Assembly (NCBI RefSeq): GCF_916618745.1
Contig: NZ_OU745373.1
Span: 744,001-808,000, forward strand
Origin: Cardiobacterium sp. Marseille-Q4385
GTDB taxonomy: Bacteria; Pseudomonadota; Gammaproteobacteria; Cardiobacteriales; Cardiobacteriaceae
Reading direction: 5' to 3'
DNA: 64,000 nucleotides
In this document: positions 43,119 to 51,899 of the stretch, one piece after another
Layout of the letters: every line of letters starts with the position of its first letter
Position numbering within the stretch: position 1 is the first letter of the stretch
Notes under the pieces: model-generated
What the model was told of the DNA's origin: nothing
The model's input: only the letters and a program-made list of their open reading frames with translations
The model's database searches: none
Made by a program: the position numbers and the translations under genes

Positions 43119-43913
43119 TCAGTCATCGTCGCTCATTTGCACGGAGGAGAAGATGTTGTAACCGCCGTCCACATAGGTGATTTCGCCGGTGATGCCGGAG
43201 GCGAGGTCGGAGCAGAGGAAGGCGGCGGTGTTGCCGACTTCTTCGATGGTGACGCAGCGTTTCAGCGGTGCGGTTTTTTCAAAGCCTTTCAGCATCTTGC
43301 GGAAATCTTTGATACCGGAAGCGGCAAGCGTGCGGACGGGGCCGGCGCTGATGCCGTTGACGCGGATGCCGTCTTGTCCCAAATCGGCGGCGAGGTAGCG
43401 GATGGCCGCTTCCAGCGAGGCTTTGGCAAGTCCCATGGTGTTGTAGTTGGGGATGGCTTTGACGGCGCCGAGGTAGGTGAGCGCGAGGGCGGCGGCGTTG
43501 CGTCCTTTCATCAGCGGGGCGGCACCGCGCATCAGGGCAGCGAAGCTGTAGGCGCTGATGTCATGCGCGAGAGCGAAGTTTTCGCGGGTGCAGCCGTCCA
43601 GGAAGCGGCCTTCGATGGCGTCTCTGGGCGCGAAGGCGATGGCATGGATAAGGCCGTCCAGTCCGCCCCAGGTTTCAGCGAGGGTGGTGAAAACGGCGTC
43701 GATTTCCGCATCGCTCGCCACGTCGCAGGGCAGAAAGATGCTGCTGCCAAATTCGGCGCCCATTTTTTCGACGCGCGGTTTTAATTTGTCGTTCTGGTAG
43801 GTGAAGGCGAGTTCGGCGCCTTCGCGGTGCATGGCCTGGGCGATGCCGTAGGCGATGGAGAGGTTGCTGGCGAGTCCCGTGATCAGGATTTTTTTGCCAT
43901 TCATGAAGCCCAT
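43119..43913 (-). CDS. fabI: Enoyl-ACP reductase (NADH), FabI
   Basis: 264 residues. Last step of each fatty-acid elongation cycle. SDR fold with NAD motif GLASNLSIAYGIAQAMHREGAELAFTYQ and active site YNTMGLAKASLEAA (Tyr-x6-Lys, the FabI-type spacing with Met between). Conserved VNGISAGPVRTLAASGI lies in the substrate-binding loop. It starts 15 bases after dnaJ, so it may be read from the grpE-dnaK-dnaJ transcript. Confidence 0.96.
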   Translation of the reverse strand: MGFMNGKKILITGLASNLSIAYGIAQAMHREGAELAFTYQNDKLKPRVEKMGAEFGSSIFLPCDVASDAEIDAVFTTLAETWGGLDGLIHAIAFAPRDAIEGRFLDGCTRENFALAHDISAYSFAALMRGAAPLMKGRNAAALALTYLGAVKAIPNYNTMGLAKASLEAAIRYLAADLGQDGIRVNGISAGPVRTLAASGIKDFRKMLKGFEKTAPLKRCVTIEEVGNTAAFLCSDLASGITGEITYVDGGYNIFSSVQMSDDD

Positions 43914-43928
43914 AGTGTGTTCCTTGGG

Positions 43929-45065
43929 TTAGAGGTTATCGAAGAATTTTTTGACTTTGTCGAGGAAGGATTTTTCCTGCGGCGCGTGCGTGTTGCCGCC
44001 CTCGTTCAGGGTGCTGCCGAATTCGGCGAGCAGGTCTTTCTGTTTTTTGGAGAGGTTGACCGGGGTTTCGAGGTTGACGGTGCAGTAGAGGTCGCCCGCC
44101 GCGCGGCTGCGCACGGATTTGACGCCTTTGCCTTTCAGGCGGAAGCGTTTGCCGGTCTGAGTTTCAGGCGGCACGTTGAGGACGACCCGGCCGCCGAGGG
44201 TCGGCACTTCAAGGTCGCCACCAAGGGCGGCGGTGACGAAGCTGATCGGCATTTCGCAGTGCAGGTCGTCGCCGGTGCGGGTGAAGATGGGGTGTTTGCG
44301 CACGCGGATGTCAACGTAGAGGTCGCCCGCCGCCGCGCCGCGTTCGCCCGCTTCGCCTTCGCCGGCGAGGCGGATGCGGTCGCCAGTATCAACGCCGGCC
44401 GGGATGTTGACGTTGAGGGTTTTTTGTTGCTTGACGCGACCGTCGCCGTGGCAGTCCGTGCAGGGGTTTTCGATGATCTGCCCTTTGCCGCCGCATTGCG
44501 GGCAGGGCTGGGCGATGGAGAAGAAGCCTTGCTGGATGCGGATTTGGCCGGATCCGTTGCAGCTGGGGCAGGTACGTTTGACGGATTTGGCAGTAGCACC
44601 ACTGCCGTCGCAGCTTTTGCAGCGGATGTAGGTGGGGATGCGGATGCGTTTTTCGATGCCGTTGACGGCTTCTTCGAGGGAGAGGTCGAGTTCGTAGGCC
44701 AGATCGTGGCCGCGTGTTTCGGGACGTGCCTGTCGCTGGCGGCCACCGCCGAAGATGTCGCCAAAGATGTCGCCGAAGACATCGGCATTAAAGCCGCCGA
44801 AGCCGCCCCCGCCGAAACCACCGCCTGCGCCATTGCCGCTTGCGGCTTCAAAACCGTAGCGGTCGTAGGTGGCGCGTTTTTGTTCGTCCGAGAGGATGCC
44901 GTAGGCTGCTTTCATTTCTTTGAATTTGCGCTCGGCTTCTTCGCGGTTGTCGGGGTTGCGGTCAGGGTGCAACTCCATGGTGAGCTTGCGGTAGGCGCGT
45001 TTGAGTTCTTCTTGGGTTGCGTTTTTATTGACGCCGAGGATTTTGTAGAGGTCTTTGTCTGCCAT
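43929..45065 (-). CDS. dnaJ: Chaperone DnaJ (Hsp40)
   Basis: 378 residues. J domain with HPD (ELHPDRNPDN, about residue 34), a Gly/Phe-rich linker (GGGFGGGGFGGFNADVFGDIFGDIFGGG), four CxxCxGxG zinc repeats (CKSCDGSG, CPSCNGSG, CPQCGGKG, CTDCHGDG) and the C-terminal substrate domains. Stimulates DnaK ATPase. 94 bases after dnaK, separated by strong secondary structure. Confidence 0.98.
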   Translation of the reverse strand: MADKDLYKILGVNKNATQEELKRAYRKLTMELHPDRNPDNREEAERKFKEMKAAYGILSDEQKRATYDRYGFEAASGNGAGGGFGGGGFGGFNADVFGDIFGDIFGGGRQRQARPETRGHDLAYELDLSLEEAVNGIEKRIRIPTYIRCKSCDGSGATAKSVKRTCPSCNGSGQIRIQQGFFSIAQPCPQCGGKGQIIENPCTDCHGDGRVKQQKTLNVNIPAGVDTGDRIRLAGEGEAGERGAAAGDLYVDIRVRKHPIFTRTGDDLHCEMPISFVTAALGGDLEVPTLGGRVVLNVPPETQTGKRFRLKGKGVKSVRSRAAGDLYCTVNLETPVNLSKKQKDLLAEFGSTLNEGGNTHAPQEKSFLDKVKKFFDNL

Positions 45066-45092
45066 GAAGGTTGCTTTGTGATGTGGATAGGG

Positions 45093-45149
45093 CGGGTTCC
45101 TGATGCCGCCTGCGCGGTGGTATCAGGAACCCGTCCTGGTGGACGGGTT
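45093..45149 (-). promoter_or_regulatory. Two overlapping, mutually exclusive hairpins between dnaK and dnaJ
   Basis: Hairpin 1 (first transcribed): aacccgtcc / ggacgggtt, 45128-45149. Hairpin 2: cgggttcctgat / atcaggaacccg with an internal GCC/GGT-rich extension, 45093-45133. They share bases 45128-45133, so both cannot form. No T-run follows. The arrangement resembles an attenuator or processing site that could set the DnaK:DnaJ ratio. Confidence 0.55.
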
Positions 45150-45159
45150 AGGTTGGGGC

Positions 45160-47088
45160 TTATTTGTCGTCGTCTTTGACTTCCTGGAAGTCGGCGTCAA
45201 CGACGTTGTCGTCTTTCGGTGCGCTGTTGCTGCTGCCCGCGCTGCTGCTGCCTGCGGCCTGGTCGCCGCTCATTTTGTTGTAGGCTTTTTGCAGGACGGG
45301 TTCGGCCGCTTTGGTCAGCGCTTCGGTCTTGCTGTTGATGTCATCGACGCTGCCTTTGTCCATCACTTCTTTCAGCGCCTTGATGGCATCTTCCACCGCG
45401 CTCTTTTCGGATGCGGAGACTTCGTCGCCAAGATCGCTCATGCTCTTTTCGATGGTGTGGATCATCGATTCGGCGTTGTTCTTCGCGCTCACTTTTTCCT
45501 GGAAGGCTTTGTCTTCTTCGGCGTGCGCTTCGGCATCTTTGATCATCCGCTCGACTTCGTCATCGGAAAGGCCGGAGTTGCCCTTGATGATGATGGACTG
45601 TTCTTTGCCGGTCTTCTTGTCTTTGGCGGTCACGTTGAGGATGCCGTTGGCGTCGATGTCGAAGCTGACTTCGATTTGCGGCATACCGCGCGGTGCGGGT
45701 TCGATACCGGAGAGGTCGAAGCGACCCAGCGATTTGTTGCCGCTGGCCTGCTGACGTTCGCCTTGCAGGACGTGGATGGTCACGGCGGACTGGTTGTCTT
45801 CGGCGGTCGAGAACACTTGCGATTCTTTGGTCGGGATGGTGGTGTTTTTCTCGATCAGCTTGGTCATCACGCCGCCCATCGTTTCGATACCGAGCGACAG
45901 CGGGGTAACATCAAGCAGCAGTACATCTTTGACGTCGCCGCCGATAACCCCACCCTGGATGGCGGCACCGAGGGCGACCGCTTCATCCGGGTTCACGTCT
46001 TTGCGCGGTTCTTTGCCGAAGAAGTTCTTCACGGTTTCCTGCACTTTCGGCATCCGGGTCTGGCCGCCGACGAGGATAACGTCGTGAATGTCTTTGGCAG
46101 AAAGTCCGGCATCTTTCAGCGCCTGACGGCAGGGTTCCAGCGTTTTCTCAATCAACTCGCCGACCAGCGATTCCAGTTTGGCGCGGGTCATCTTGATGTT
46201 GAGGTGTTTCGGGCCGGAGGCGTCAGCGGTGATGTAGGGCAGGTTGATTTCGGTCTGCTCGCTGGATGACAGCTCGATTTTCGCTTTTTCCGCTGCTTCT
46301 TTCAGACGTTGCAGGGCAAGCGAGTCTTTCGAGAGGTCGATGCCGCTGTCTTTTTTGAATTCGGCGACGAGGTAGTCGATGATGCGGGCGTCGAAGTCTT
46401 CACCGCCGAGGAAGGTGTCCCCGTTGGTGGACAGCACTTCAAACTGCTGCTCGCCGTCAAGATCCACCGTTTCGATGATGGAAATATCGAAAGTACCGCC
46501 ACCCAGGTCATAAACCGCGATTTTCGCGTCGCGCGCACCACGGTCCATGCCGTAAGCGAGCGCTGCGGCGGTCGGTTCGTTGATGATGCGCTGCACATTC
46601 AAGCCCGCGATACGGCCGGCGTCTTTGGTCGCCTTGCGCTGGTCGTCGTTGAAATAAGCGGGCACGGTGATGACGGCGTCGGTGATTTTCTCGCCGAGGA
46701 AATCTTCCACCGTTTTCTTCATCTTCATCAGCACGCGCGCGGAGACTTCTGGCGGCGCCATTTTCTTGTTCACCGCTTCCACCCAGGCGTCGCCGTTGTC
46801 GGCCTTGACGATTTTATAGGGGACGAGGTTGATGTCTTTCTGCACCTCTTTTTCGTCGAAACGGCGGCCAATGAGACGCTTGATGGCGTACAGGGTGTTT
46901 TTCGGGTTGGTCACCGCCTGACGTTTCGCCGGCTGGCCGACCAGCACTTCGCCATCGTCGGTGAAGGCAACGATAGACGGCGTGGTGCGCGCGCCTTCAG
47001 CATTTTCAATCACACGCGGCTTGTCGCCGTCCATGATGGAGACACAGGAGTTGGTGGTGCCAAGGTCAATACCGATAATTTTGCTCAT
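45160..47088 (-). CDS. dnaK: Chaperone DnaK (Hsp70)
   Basis: 642 residues. Actin-like ATPase domain: IIGIDLGTTNSCVSIM, VPAYFNDDQRKATKDAGRIAGLNVQRIINEPTAAALAYG, IAVYDLGGGTFDISI and ILVGGQTRMPKVQ. Then the linker DVLLLDVTPLSLGIETMGG, the peptide-binding domain and an Ala/Gly/Ser-rich tail ending DDNVVDADFQEVKDDDK. Full length. Middle gene of grpE-dnaK-dnaJ. Confidence 0.99.
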   Translation of the reverse strand: MSKIIGIDLGTTNSCVSIMDGDKPRVIENAEGARTTPSIVAFTDDGEVLVGQPAKRQAVTNPKNTLYAIKRLIGRRFDEKEVQKDINLVPYKIVKADNGDAWVEAVNKKMAPPEVSARVLMKMKKTVEDFLGEKITDAVITVPAYFNDDQRKATKDAGRIAGLNVQRIINEPTAAALAYGMDRGARDAKIAVYDLGGGTFDISIIETVDLDGEQQFEVLSTNGDTFLGGEDFDARIIDYLVAEFKKDSGIDLSKDSLALQRLKEAAEKAKIELSSSEQTEINLPYITADASGPKHLNIKMTRAKLESLVGELIEKTLEPCRQALKDAGLSAKDIHDVILVGGQTRMPKVQETVKNFFGKEPRKDVNPDEAVALGAAIQGGVIGGDVKDVLLLDVTPLSLGIETMGGVMTKLIEKNTTIPTKESQVFSTAEDNQSAVTIHVLQGERQQASGNKSLGRFDLSGIEPAPRGMPQIEVSFDIDANGILNVTAKDKKTGKEQSIIIKGNSGLSDDEVERMIKDAEAHAEEDKAFQEKVSAKNNAESMIHTIEKSMSDLGDEVSASEKSAVEDAIKALKEVMDKGSVDDINSKTEALTKAAEPVLQKAYNKMSGDQAAGSSSAGSSNSAPKDDNVVDADFQEVKDDDK

Positions 47089-47157
47089 AAGATTCTCTCT
47101 ATCAAAAAATAAAACAAAAACAGGTTAACCGCCTAAGTGGGGCGGGCTGCCGCAAAA

Positions 47158-47748
47158 TCAAGCCTGCGGCGGATTTTTCTGCGCAGCGTCGGCGACGATG
47201 ACCTGCGCGGCGCGGATAACGCGACCGTTGAGCAGATAACCCTTCTGCGCGACGTGCAGGATGGTGTTTGGTTCCGCATCGGGGCTGGGAATGACCGACA
47301 GCGCCTGATGCAATTCGGGGTCAAGCTTTTCGCCGACCGGATCCAGCTCGCTCACGCCGTTCTTCTGCAACACATCCAGCAGCAGCTTCAGCGTCATTGA
47401 CGAGCCCTCAATAAAATGATCCAGCGCCTGCCGGCCTTCCGCCTCATGCGCCTTCGCCGCTTCGAGCCCCAGAGTGAGCGAATCGATGACCGGCAAAAGT
47501 TCCTTAATCAGCTTCTCGCTGCCGAACTTCAAGGCGGATTCCTTCTCGCGCTCGAAACGCTTGCGCAGATTGTCGCTGTCGGCGCGCTCGCGCAGCACCG
47601 CGTTCTTCAATTCCGCGATCTGCGCCTGCAAGGCTTCAATCTCCGCGCCGCGCGCATCAAGAAACGCCTCCTCGGCGACAAACTCGGGGGACGACTCGGC
47701 GCCCTCTTCCTGCGGCGGCATATTCGTGGTCATCTCTTCATCCTGCAT
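47158..47748 (-). CDS. grpE: Nucleotide exchange factor GrpE
   Basis: 196 residues from ATG 47748 (AGAGG 7 bases upstream). Long N-terminal coiled coil (ARGAEIEALQAQIAELKNAVLRERADSDNLRKRFEREKESALKFGSEKLIKELLPVIDSL) and the beta-rich C-terminal cap (LDPELHQALSVIPSPDAEPNTILHVAQKGYLLNGRVIRAAQVIVA). First gene of the heat-shock operon. Confidence 0.97.
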   Translation of the reverse strand: MQDEEMTTNMPPQEEGAESSPEFVAEEAFLDARGAEIEALQAQIAELKNAVLRERADSDNLRKRFEREKESALKFGSEKLIKELLPVIDSLTLGLEAAKAHEAEGRQALDHFIEGSSMTLKLLLDVLQKNGVSELDPVGEKLDPELHQALSVIPSPDAEPNTILHVAQKGYLLNGRVIRAAQVIVADAAQKNPPQA

Positions 47749-47788
47749 AAAGCACCTCTCAAAAAAACAAAAAAAGCAGTCCCTCCTA

Positions 47789-47816
47789 ACTGGGAGCAGG
47801 GGGTAAAAAATTCAAG
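47789..47816 (-). promoter_or_regulatory. Candidate sigma-32 (heat-shock) promoter of grpE-dnaK-dnaJ
   Basis: Minus strand: CTTGAA at 47816-47811 (preceded by CC, as in the consensus CCCTTGAA), a 15-base spacer and TCCCAGT at 47795-47789, a partial match to CCCCATnT. About 40 bases before the grpE start. The -35 is excellent, the -10 fair. Confidence 0.55.
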
Positions 47817-47969
47817 GGCTGGCATTCAGAAATAAAAACGCATGACCGCCAGGCAGGGTCGCCAGTGGTGCCATACCGCCGAACTATTGCGGGCAGGGGC
47901 TGTTTCAGTACACTAAGCCGCGTCGCCTGACGGCGCAGCACCTGCAACATCCACAACGAGGAACATCCC

Positions 47970-48710
47970 ATGTCCACACCCCGCCGCACCGCCCTCCTTG
48001 CCACCCTGCTCGCCGGCCTGCTTGCCGCCTGCGGCAGCGCACCACTTGAGGTTGCCCGTCCCGAAACGACCGCCGCCCACAACGCCGTGCAAACCGCCAA
48101 AGCCGGCGAGCGCCTCGGCACCGAATGGGGCAACGAAATCGACTCGCGCGTACAAGAAGCCTACGGCCTGCACCGCACCACCACGACGCCCGTCGCCGAA
48201 AAACAGATTCACTACGCCGCCAAAAACTACCGGGGACGCAGCATCCTCAGCATCGCGCTCGCCGCCGGCAAAATCGCCCTCAGCATCGAAGACGAACGCG
48301 GTGCCAAACTGCCGCTCTACCGTGAACGCGACAACCACTACCTGCAAGGCAAAAACGGGCAGACCTACCGCCTGCACTACAAGAACAACAGCAACACCAC
48401 TTATGAAATCGTCGCCAGCGTGGACGGCCTGAACGTGCTGAATGGCCGCGCTGCCAGCCGTCAGGATGCGGGCTATGTCCTGCGTCCGCGCGGCGAACTC
48501 ACCATCGAAGGCTTCCGCAAAGACGACAACACCGTCGCTGCCTTCACCTTCGGCGCCCCGCAAGACGCCTACGCCGCGCACAGCACTCACGGCAGCGTGC
48601 AGAACACCGGCATCATCGGCACCGTGGTGTACGAACTGCAAGGCGACACCCCGCGCACGCCCAATGCCTTCCCCGCCGATGGCCGCTACGCACCGCCGCC
48701 CTCACGTTAA
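47970..48710 (+). CDS. Putative lipoprotein, unknown
   Basis: 246 residues. Signal MSTPRRTALLATLLAGLLAACGS with lipobox LAAC (Cys21). The mature part has a short helix, HYAAKNYRGRSILSIALAAGKIALSIEDERGAKLPLYRERDNHYLQGKNGQTYRLHYKNNSNTTYEIVASVDGLNVLNGRAASRQDAGYVLRPRGELTIEGFRKDD, which looks like a beta-sandwich with an N-N-S-N-T-T turn. Such 'YRLHYKNNS' domains occur in several proteobacterial lipoproteins without known function. Monocistronic and divergent from grpE. Confidence 0.7.
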   Translation: MSTPRRTALLATLLAGLLAACGSAPLEVARPETTAAHNAVQTAKAGERLGTEWGNEIDSRVQEAYGLHRTTTTPVAEKQIHYAAKNYRGRSILSIALAAGKIALSIEDERGAKLPLYRERDNHYLQGKNGQTYRLHYKNNSNTTYEIVASVDGLNVLNGRAASRQDAGYVLRPRGELTIEGFRKDDNTVAAFTFGAPQDAYAAHSTHGSVQNTGIIGTVVYELQGDTPRTPNAFPADGRYAPPPSR

Positions 48711-48855
48711 AAGCTGAACCCGCTTGCCGGCCTGATCGGATAGCACGACGCTGCGACGGCAGGATGGAAGAGATAGCGAATTTGTCGATAACGTCCCCCC
48801 AAATCAACGCCTATCTCGCATAGTGGTTTCTCATCCTGCGGACGAATCTTGCAAG

Positions 48856-48885
48856 CGAGACGAATAGGTACGAGACGAATAGGTA
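48856..48885. repeat. Perfect 15-base tandem duplication
   Basis: cgagacgaataggta occurs twice, back to back. Just downstream (48893-48935) is nested secondary structure: gtcgc-ttc-gcgac and ctcccgc-aa-gcgggag inside cctcctcc…ggaggagg. The rest of 48711-48986 shows no gene. Confidence 0.75.
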
Positions 48886-48986
48886 TTTTTGCCCTCCTCC
48901 GTCGCTTCGCGACATCTCCCGCAAGCGGGAGGAGGATATCTTGGTGAGCCCAGTATTGATGCCGCTTGGTGGGAAGTCAGGTCTTA

Positions 48987-49807
48987 GAACGTGTTCATAG
49001 TCTCGCTGTAACCCATTGGTATGAACAGAAAAGCCTACCCAAGCAATATGAATCTCCCCCCTCCCCTCTTTTGGGAAGTGCGCTGTAAGCGCACCACATC
49101 ACGCAAAGTGGACTTGTACGATGTCTCGTACCATTCTCTATTTTCTGCGCAACAGCTGTGTCTGGCGTGCCTTACCGGGCAATTTTCCCAAATAGCGCAC
49201 CGTTCATTCCTACTTCCAGAGATGAAGCGAGCTCCGCGAAAGTGCATCAGCCTCCTTACGGAAGCGTTAAAAAATCAGGTGGCAGCAGCACGTCACCAGC
49301 AGGGGGCTATGAAGAAACCACTTTCCTGATTATTGATGCGCAGACCGTGAAGAACGCGGATACGGCCATGGAAAAAGGCTACGATGCCGGCAAGAAAGTT
49401 AGCGGTATCAAGCGGCATATAGCGGTTGACACGCAGGGTTTACCGCATCCTTTGCGGTAACGACAGCGGATATCATGGATAAAAAAGCTGCCCGCTAGCA
49501 TTGGCGCATGGCAGGAATAATTATCTTGGTACGGTACAAAAATTCCTTGCGCTGACGGTGGTTACACGGGTAAGGCTTTTGCTTCGTCGGTCCTGGAATG
49601 GATTGACGCAAAGGTAGAGATTACCAAAAGAAACGAATTGCATCGTTTTGCGGTATTGCCGAAGCGGTGGGTAATAGAGTACAGTTTTTCCTGGTTGGAA
49701 AAGAATAGACAGTTTTGGATAAACTACGAGCGTAAGTTGAGTACCAGCCTACAAATGGTAGTTTTGGCTTTCTTGGGGGTCATGCTACGAAGACTATAAA
49801 CACGTTA
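48987..49807 (+). mobile_element. IS5-family (IS427-like) element, decayed copy B
   Basis: 821 bp with recognisable ends (left gaacgtgttcatagtct, right agactataaacacgtta) and TTA direct repeats at 48984-48986 and 49808-49810. Sequence clearly diverged from copies A and D, with indels. Confidence 0.87.
49021..49798 (+). pseudogene. Decayed IS5-family transposase (copy B)
   Basis: Begins MNRKAYPSNMNLPPPLFWEVRCKRTTSRKVDLYDVS and, unlike copies A and D, passes the A-run (A6 here) in one frame: EALKNQVAAARHQQGA. It is then frameshifted; ETTFLIIDAQTVKNADTAMEKGYDAGKKVSGIKRHIAVDTQGLPH lies in another frame, and RWVIEYSFSWLEKNRQFWINYE (Glu region) in a third. Not functional. Confidence 0.85.
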
Positions 49808-49984
49808 TTAGATTATTGAGTACACAGAGGAATCGCTAGAGGTTCATAACACTGAAAAAGATAAAGGAAGCAGCACAGCGGATGTTAGGAAGAATATAGG
49901 TGTATACCTATACCTTTTCAAATACAATCTAGCCGTTAACCATTAGCATAGTCTTACAATAAATGCTGTAGGTCTAATAAATTT

Positions 49985-50071
49985 TGGTGCCCAGAAGAGG
50001 ACTCGAACCTCCAAAGGATTGCTCCCACTAGGACCTGAACCTAGCGCGTCTACCAATTCCGCCATCTGGGC
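49985..50071 (-). tRNA. tRNA-Leu (CAG)
   Basis: 87 bases including encoded CCA. Acceptor GCCCAGA/TCTGGGC, D arm TGGCGGAATTGGTAGACGC, anticodon arm CTAGG-TTCAGGT-CCTAG with anticodon CAG, a long variable arm (GTGGGAGCAATCCTTT) and T arm GGAGGTTCGAGTCCTCT. The class II variable arm confirms leucine. Confidence 0.95.
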
Positions 50072-50089
50072 TATTAAAGTTTCTTGTAA

Positions 50090-50165
50090 TGGAGCCGGAG
50101 ACAGGAATTGAACCCGCGACATCCTCATTACAAGTGAGGCGCTCTACCAGCTGAGCTACTCCGGC
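50090..50165 (-). tRNA. tRNA-Thr (TGT)
   Basis: 76 bases including CCA. Acceptor GCCGGAG/CTCCGGC, anticodon arm CCTCA-CTTGTAA-TGAGG with anticodon TGT, T arm GCGGGTTCAATTCCTGT. First in a two-tRNA transcript, 18 bases before tRNA-Leu. Confidence 0.95.
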
Positions 50166-50197
50166 TACTACACTTGTGTAGCAGTGCAGATGTGAAT

Positions 50198-50225
50198 TTT
50201 ATAATATTCTTTGACCATGAATCAA
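50198..50225 (-). promoter_or_regulatory. Promoter of the tRNA-Thr/tRNA-Leu unit
   Basis: Minus strand TTGATT (50225-50220), 16-base spacer, TATAAA (50203-50198), about 33 bases before tRNA-Thr. Confidence 0.6.
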
Positions 50226-50774
50226 GTTTTTTTCCTGCACCGATCGTACATAAAAACTTGATAGCCTTTCAAAGATGGGCCGATCACATTTTTATACGCG
50301 ACAACTTTTCCGACATCTTAGAACATGTTTATAGTCTTACATGGCAGGACTTCCCAAGAAAGTCAAAACTACCATTTGCAGGCTGGTACTCAACTTACGC
50401 TCGCAGTTTTTCCAAAGTCGTCTGTTCTTTTCCAACCAGGAAAAACTGCGCTCGACTACCCATCGCTTCGACAATACCGTAAAACGGTACAACTCGATTC
50501 GCAATTTTTACCTCCGCTCCCATCAATTATATGCCGCTTGATACCGCTAACTTTCTTGCCAGCATTGTAACCTTTTCCATGCCGTATCCGCGTTCTTCAC
50601 ACTCTGCCAGAAAGATGGTTTTTTCATGGCATCCCTGCTGGCGACGTGCTGTTGCCACCTGATTTTTTAACGCTTCCTCAAGGAGGCTGATGCCATTTTC
50701 GCGGGGCTCGCTCTATCTCTAGGAGTAGGAATGAACAGTGCGCCATTTGGGGATATCGCCTGGTAAGAACGTGT

Positions 50775-51131
50775 TCATAGTCTTCGTAGCAGGACTCCCA
50801 AGAAAGCCAAAGCTACCATTTGCAGACTGGTACTCAACTTACACTCACAGTTTTTCCAAAGCCGCCTATTCTTTTCCAACCAGGAAAAACTGCGCTCTAC
50901 TACCCATCGCTTCGGCAATACTGCAAAACGATGCAATTCGTTTCGCTTGGCAACCTCTACCTCCGCACCAATCAACGCTTGTACCGACGAAGCAAATGCC
51001 TGACCCGTGTAACCACCGTCAGCAAGGACTTTTTGTACCGCACCAAGGCTATCCCGCCCACGTTCCAAGGCTAGCAGGCAGCCTTTTCTATCCGTAACAT
51101 CCGCTGTCGTTACCGCAAGCGCATGCGGCAA
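50775..51131 (-). pseudogene. IS5-family transposase orfB (copy D), frameshifted
   Basis: 118 residues of the catalytic part remain open (MPHALAVTTADVTDRKG…RWVVERSFSWLEKNRRLWKNCE). The 5-base duplication near 51131-51137 separates it from its upstream half (IDAQSVKNTDTAMEKGYDAGKK), so no full orfB can be made. Confidence 0.85.
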
Positions 51132-51263
51132 ACCAAACCCTGCGTGTCAACCGCTATATGCCGCTTGATACCGCTAACCTTCTTGCCCGCATCGTAGCCT
51201 TTTTCCATGGCCGTATCCGTGTTCTTCACACTCTGCGCATCAATAATCAGGAAAGTGGTTGCT

Positions 51264-51572
51264 TCATGATGCCCCTGCTTGCGGCGCTCCGCAACTACCT
51301 GATTTTTTTAATGCTTCCTCAAGGATGCTGATGCCTCTCTCGCGTGGCTCAGTCCATCTCTGGAAGTAGGAATGCACGGTGCGCCATTTGGGGAAATCGC
51401 CCGGCAAAGCGCACCAGGAGCAGCCGGTGCGTTGCAGATAGAGAATGGCACAAAAGACATCGTACAAGTCCACCTGGCGTGGCGCTGTGCGTTTACGGGC
51501 ACTTTCCAGCAGGGGAAGGAGAGGAGCAAATTGCTCGCGACTGATATCGCTTGGGTAGGTTTTTCTGTTCAT
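51264..51572 (-). CDS. IS5-family transposase orfA (copy D)
   Basis: 102 residues, differing from copy A at only a few positions (CSWCALPG for CSWRALPG, PRERGIS for PRESGIS). Same A7 run at the end of the shared frame. Confidence 0.85.
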   Translation of the reverse strand: MNRKTYPSDISREQFAPLLPLLESARKRTAPRQVDLYDVFCAILYLQRTGCSWCALPGDFPKWRTVHSYFQRWTEPRERGISILEEALKKSGSCGAPQAGAS

Positions 51573-51899
51573 GCTAATAGTTTACAGCAGAGGCTGAGAC
51601 AATGAACACGTTCTAAGGCATGCCAGGCACAGCCGTTGCAGAGGGAAGAGAATGGCACGAAACATCGTACAAGCCGACTTTGTGCGGTGCTGTACGTTTA
51701 CGGGCACTTTCCAAGAGAGGAATAAGGGGGGGGCAAATTATGTGCGACTTATATCGCTTGGGTAGGCTTTTCTGTTCATGCCGATAGGTTACTGCAGAGG
51801 TTATGAACACGTTCTTATACCGCTTGCCATCCCGCTTTTGGCGCTTTTAACAAAAACAGTCCGTCAAGCGGGAGGAATCCTGAATCTTTGTCGAACAGG

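Larger units (their letters stand above)
50767..51613 (-). mobile_element. IS5-family (IS427-like) element copy D, nested in copy C
   Basis: 847 bp, nearly identical to copy A, with TAA direct repeats at 50764-50766 and 51614-51616. The 5-bp excess over copy A is a small duplication (gcaaaccaaaccctg versus gcaaaccctg) that breaks orfB. Confidence 0.92.
50321..51814. mobile_element. IS5-family (IS427-like) element copy C, decayed and split by copy D
   Basis: Left end gaacatgtttatagtct at 50321 and right end ending aacacgttc at 51814, flanked by TTA at 50318-50320 and 51815-51817. The outer arms (50321-50763 and 51617-51814) are diverged transposase sequence on the minus strand, with the N-terminus MNRKAYPSDISRT-like near 51778 and an A6 run at the frame junction. 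The inner part is copy D. Confidence 0.87.
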
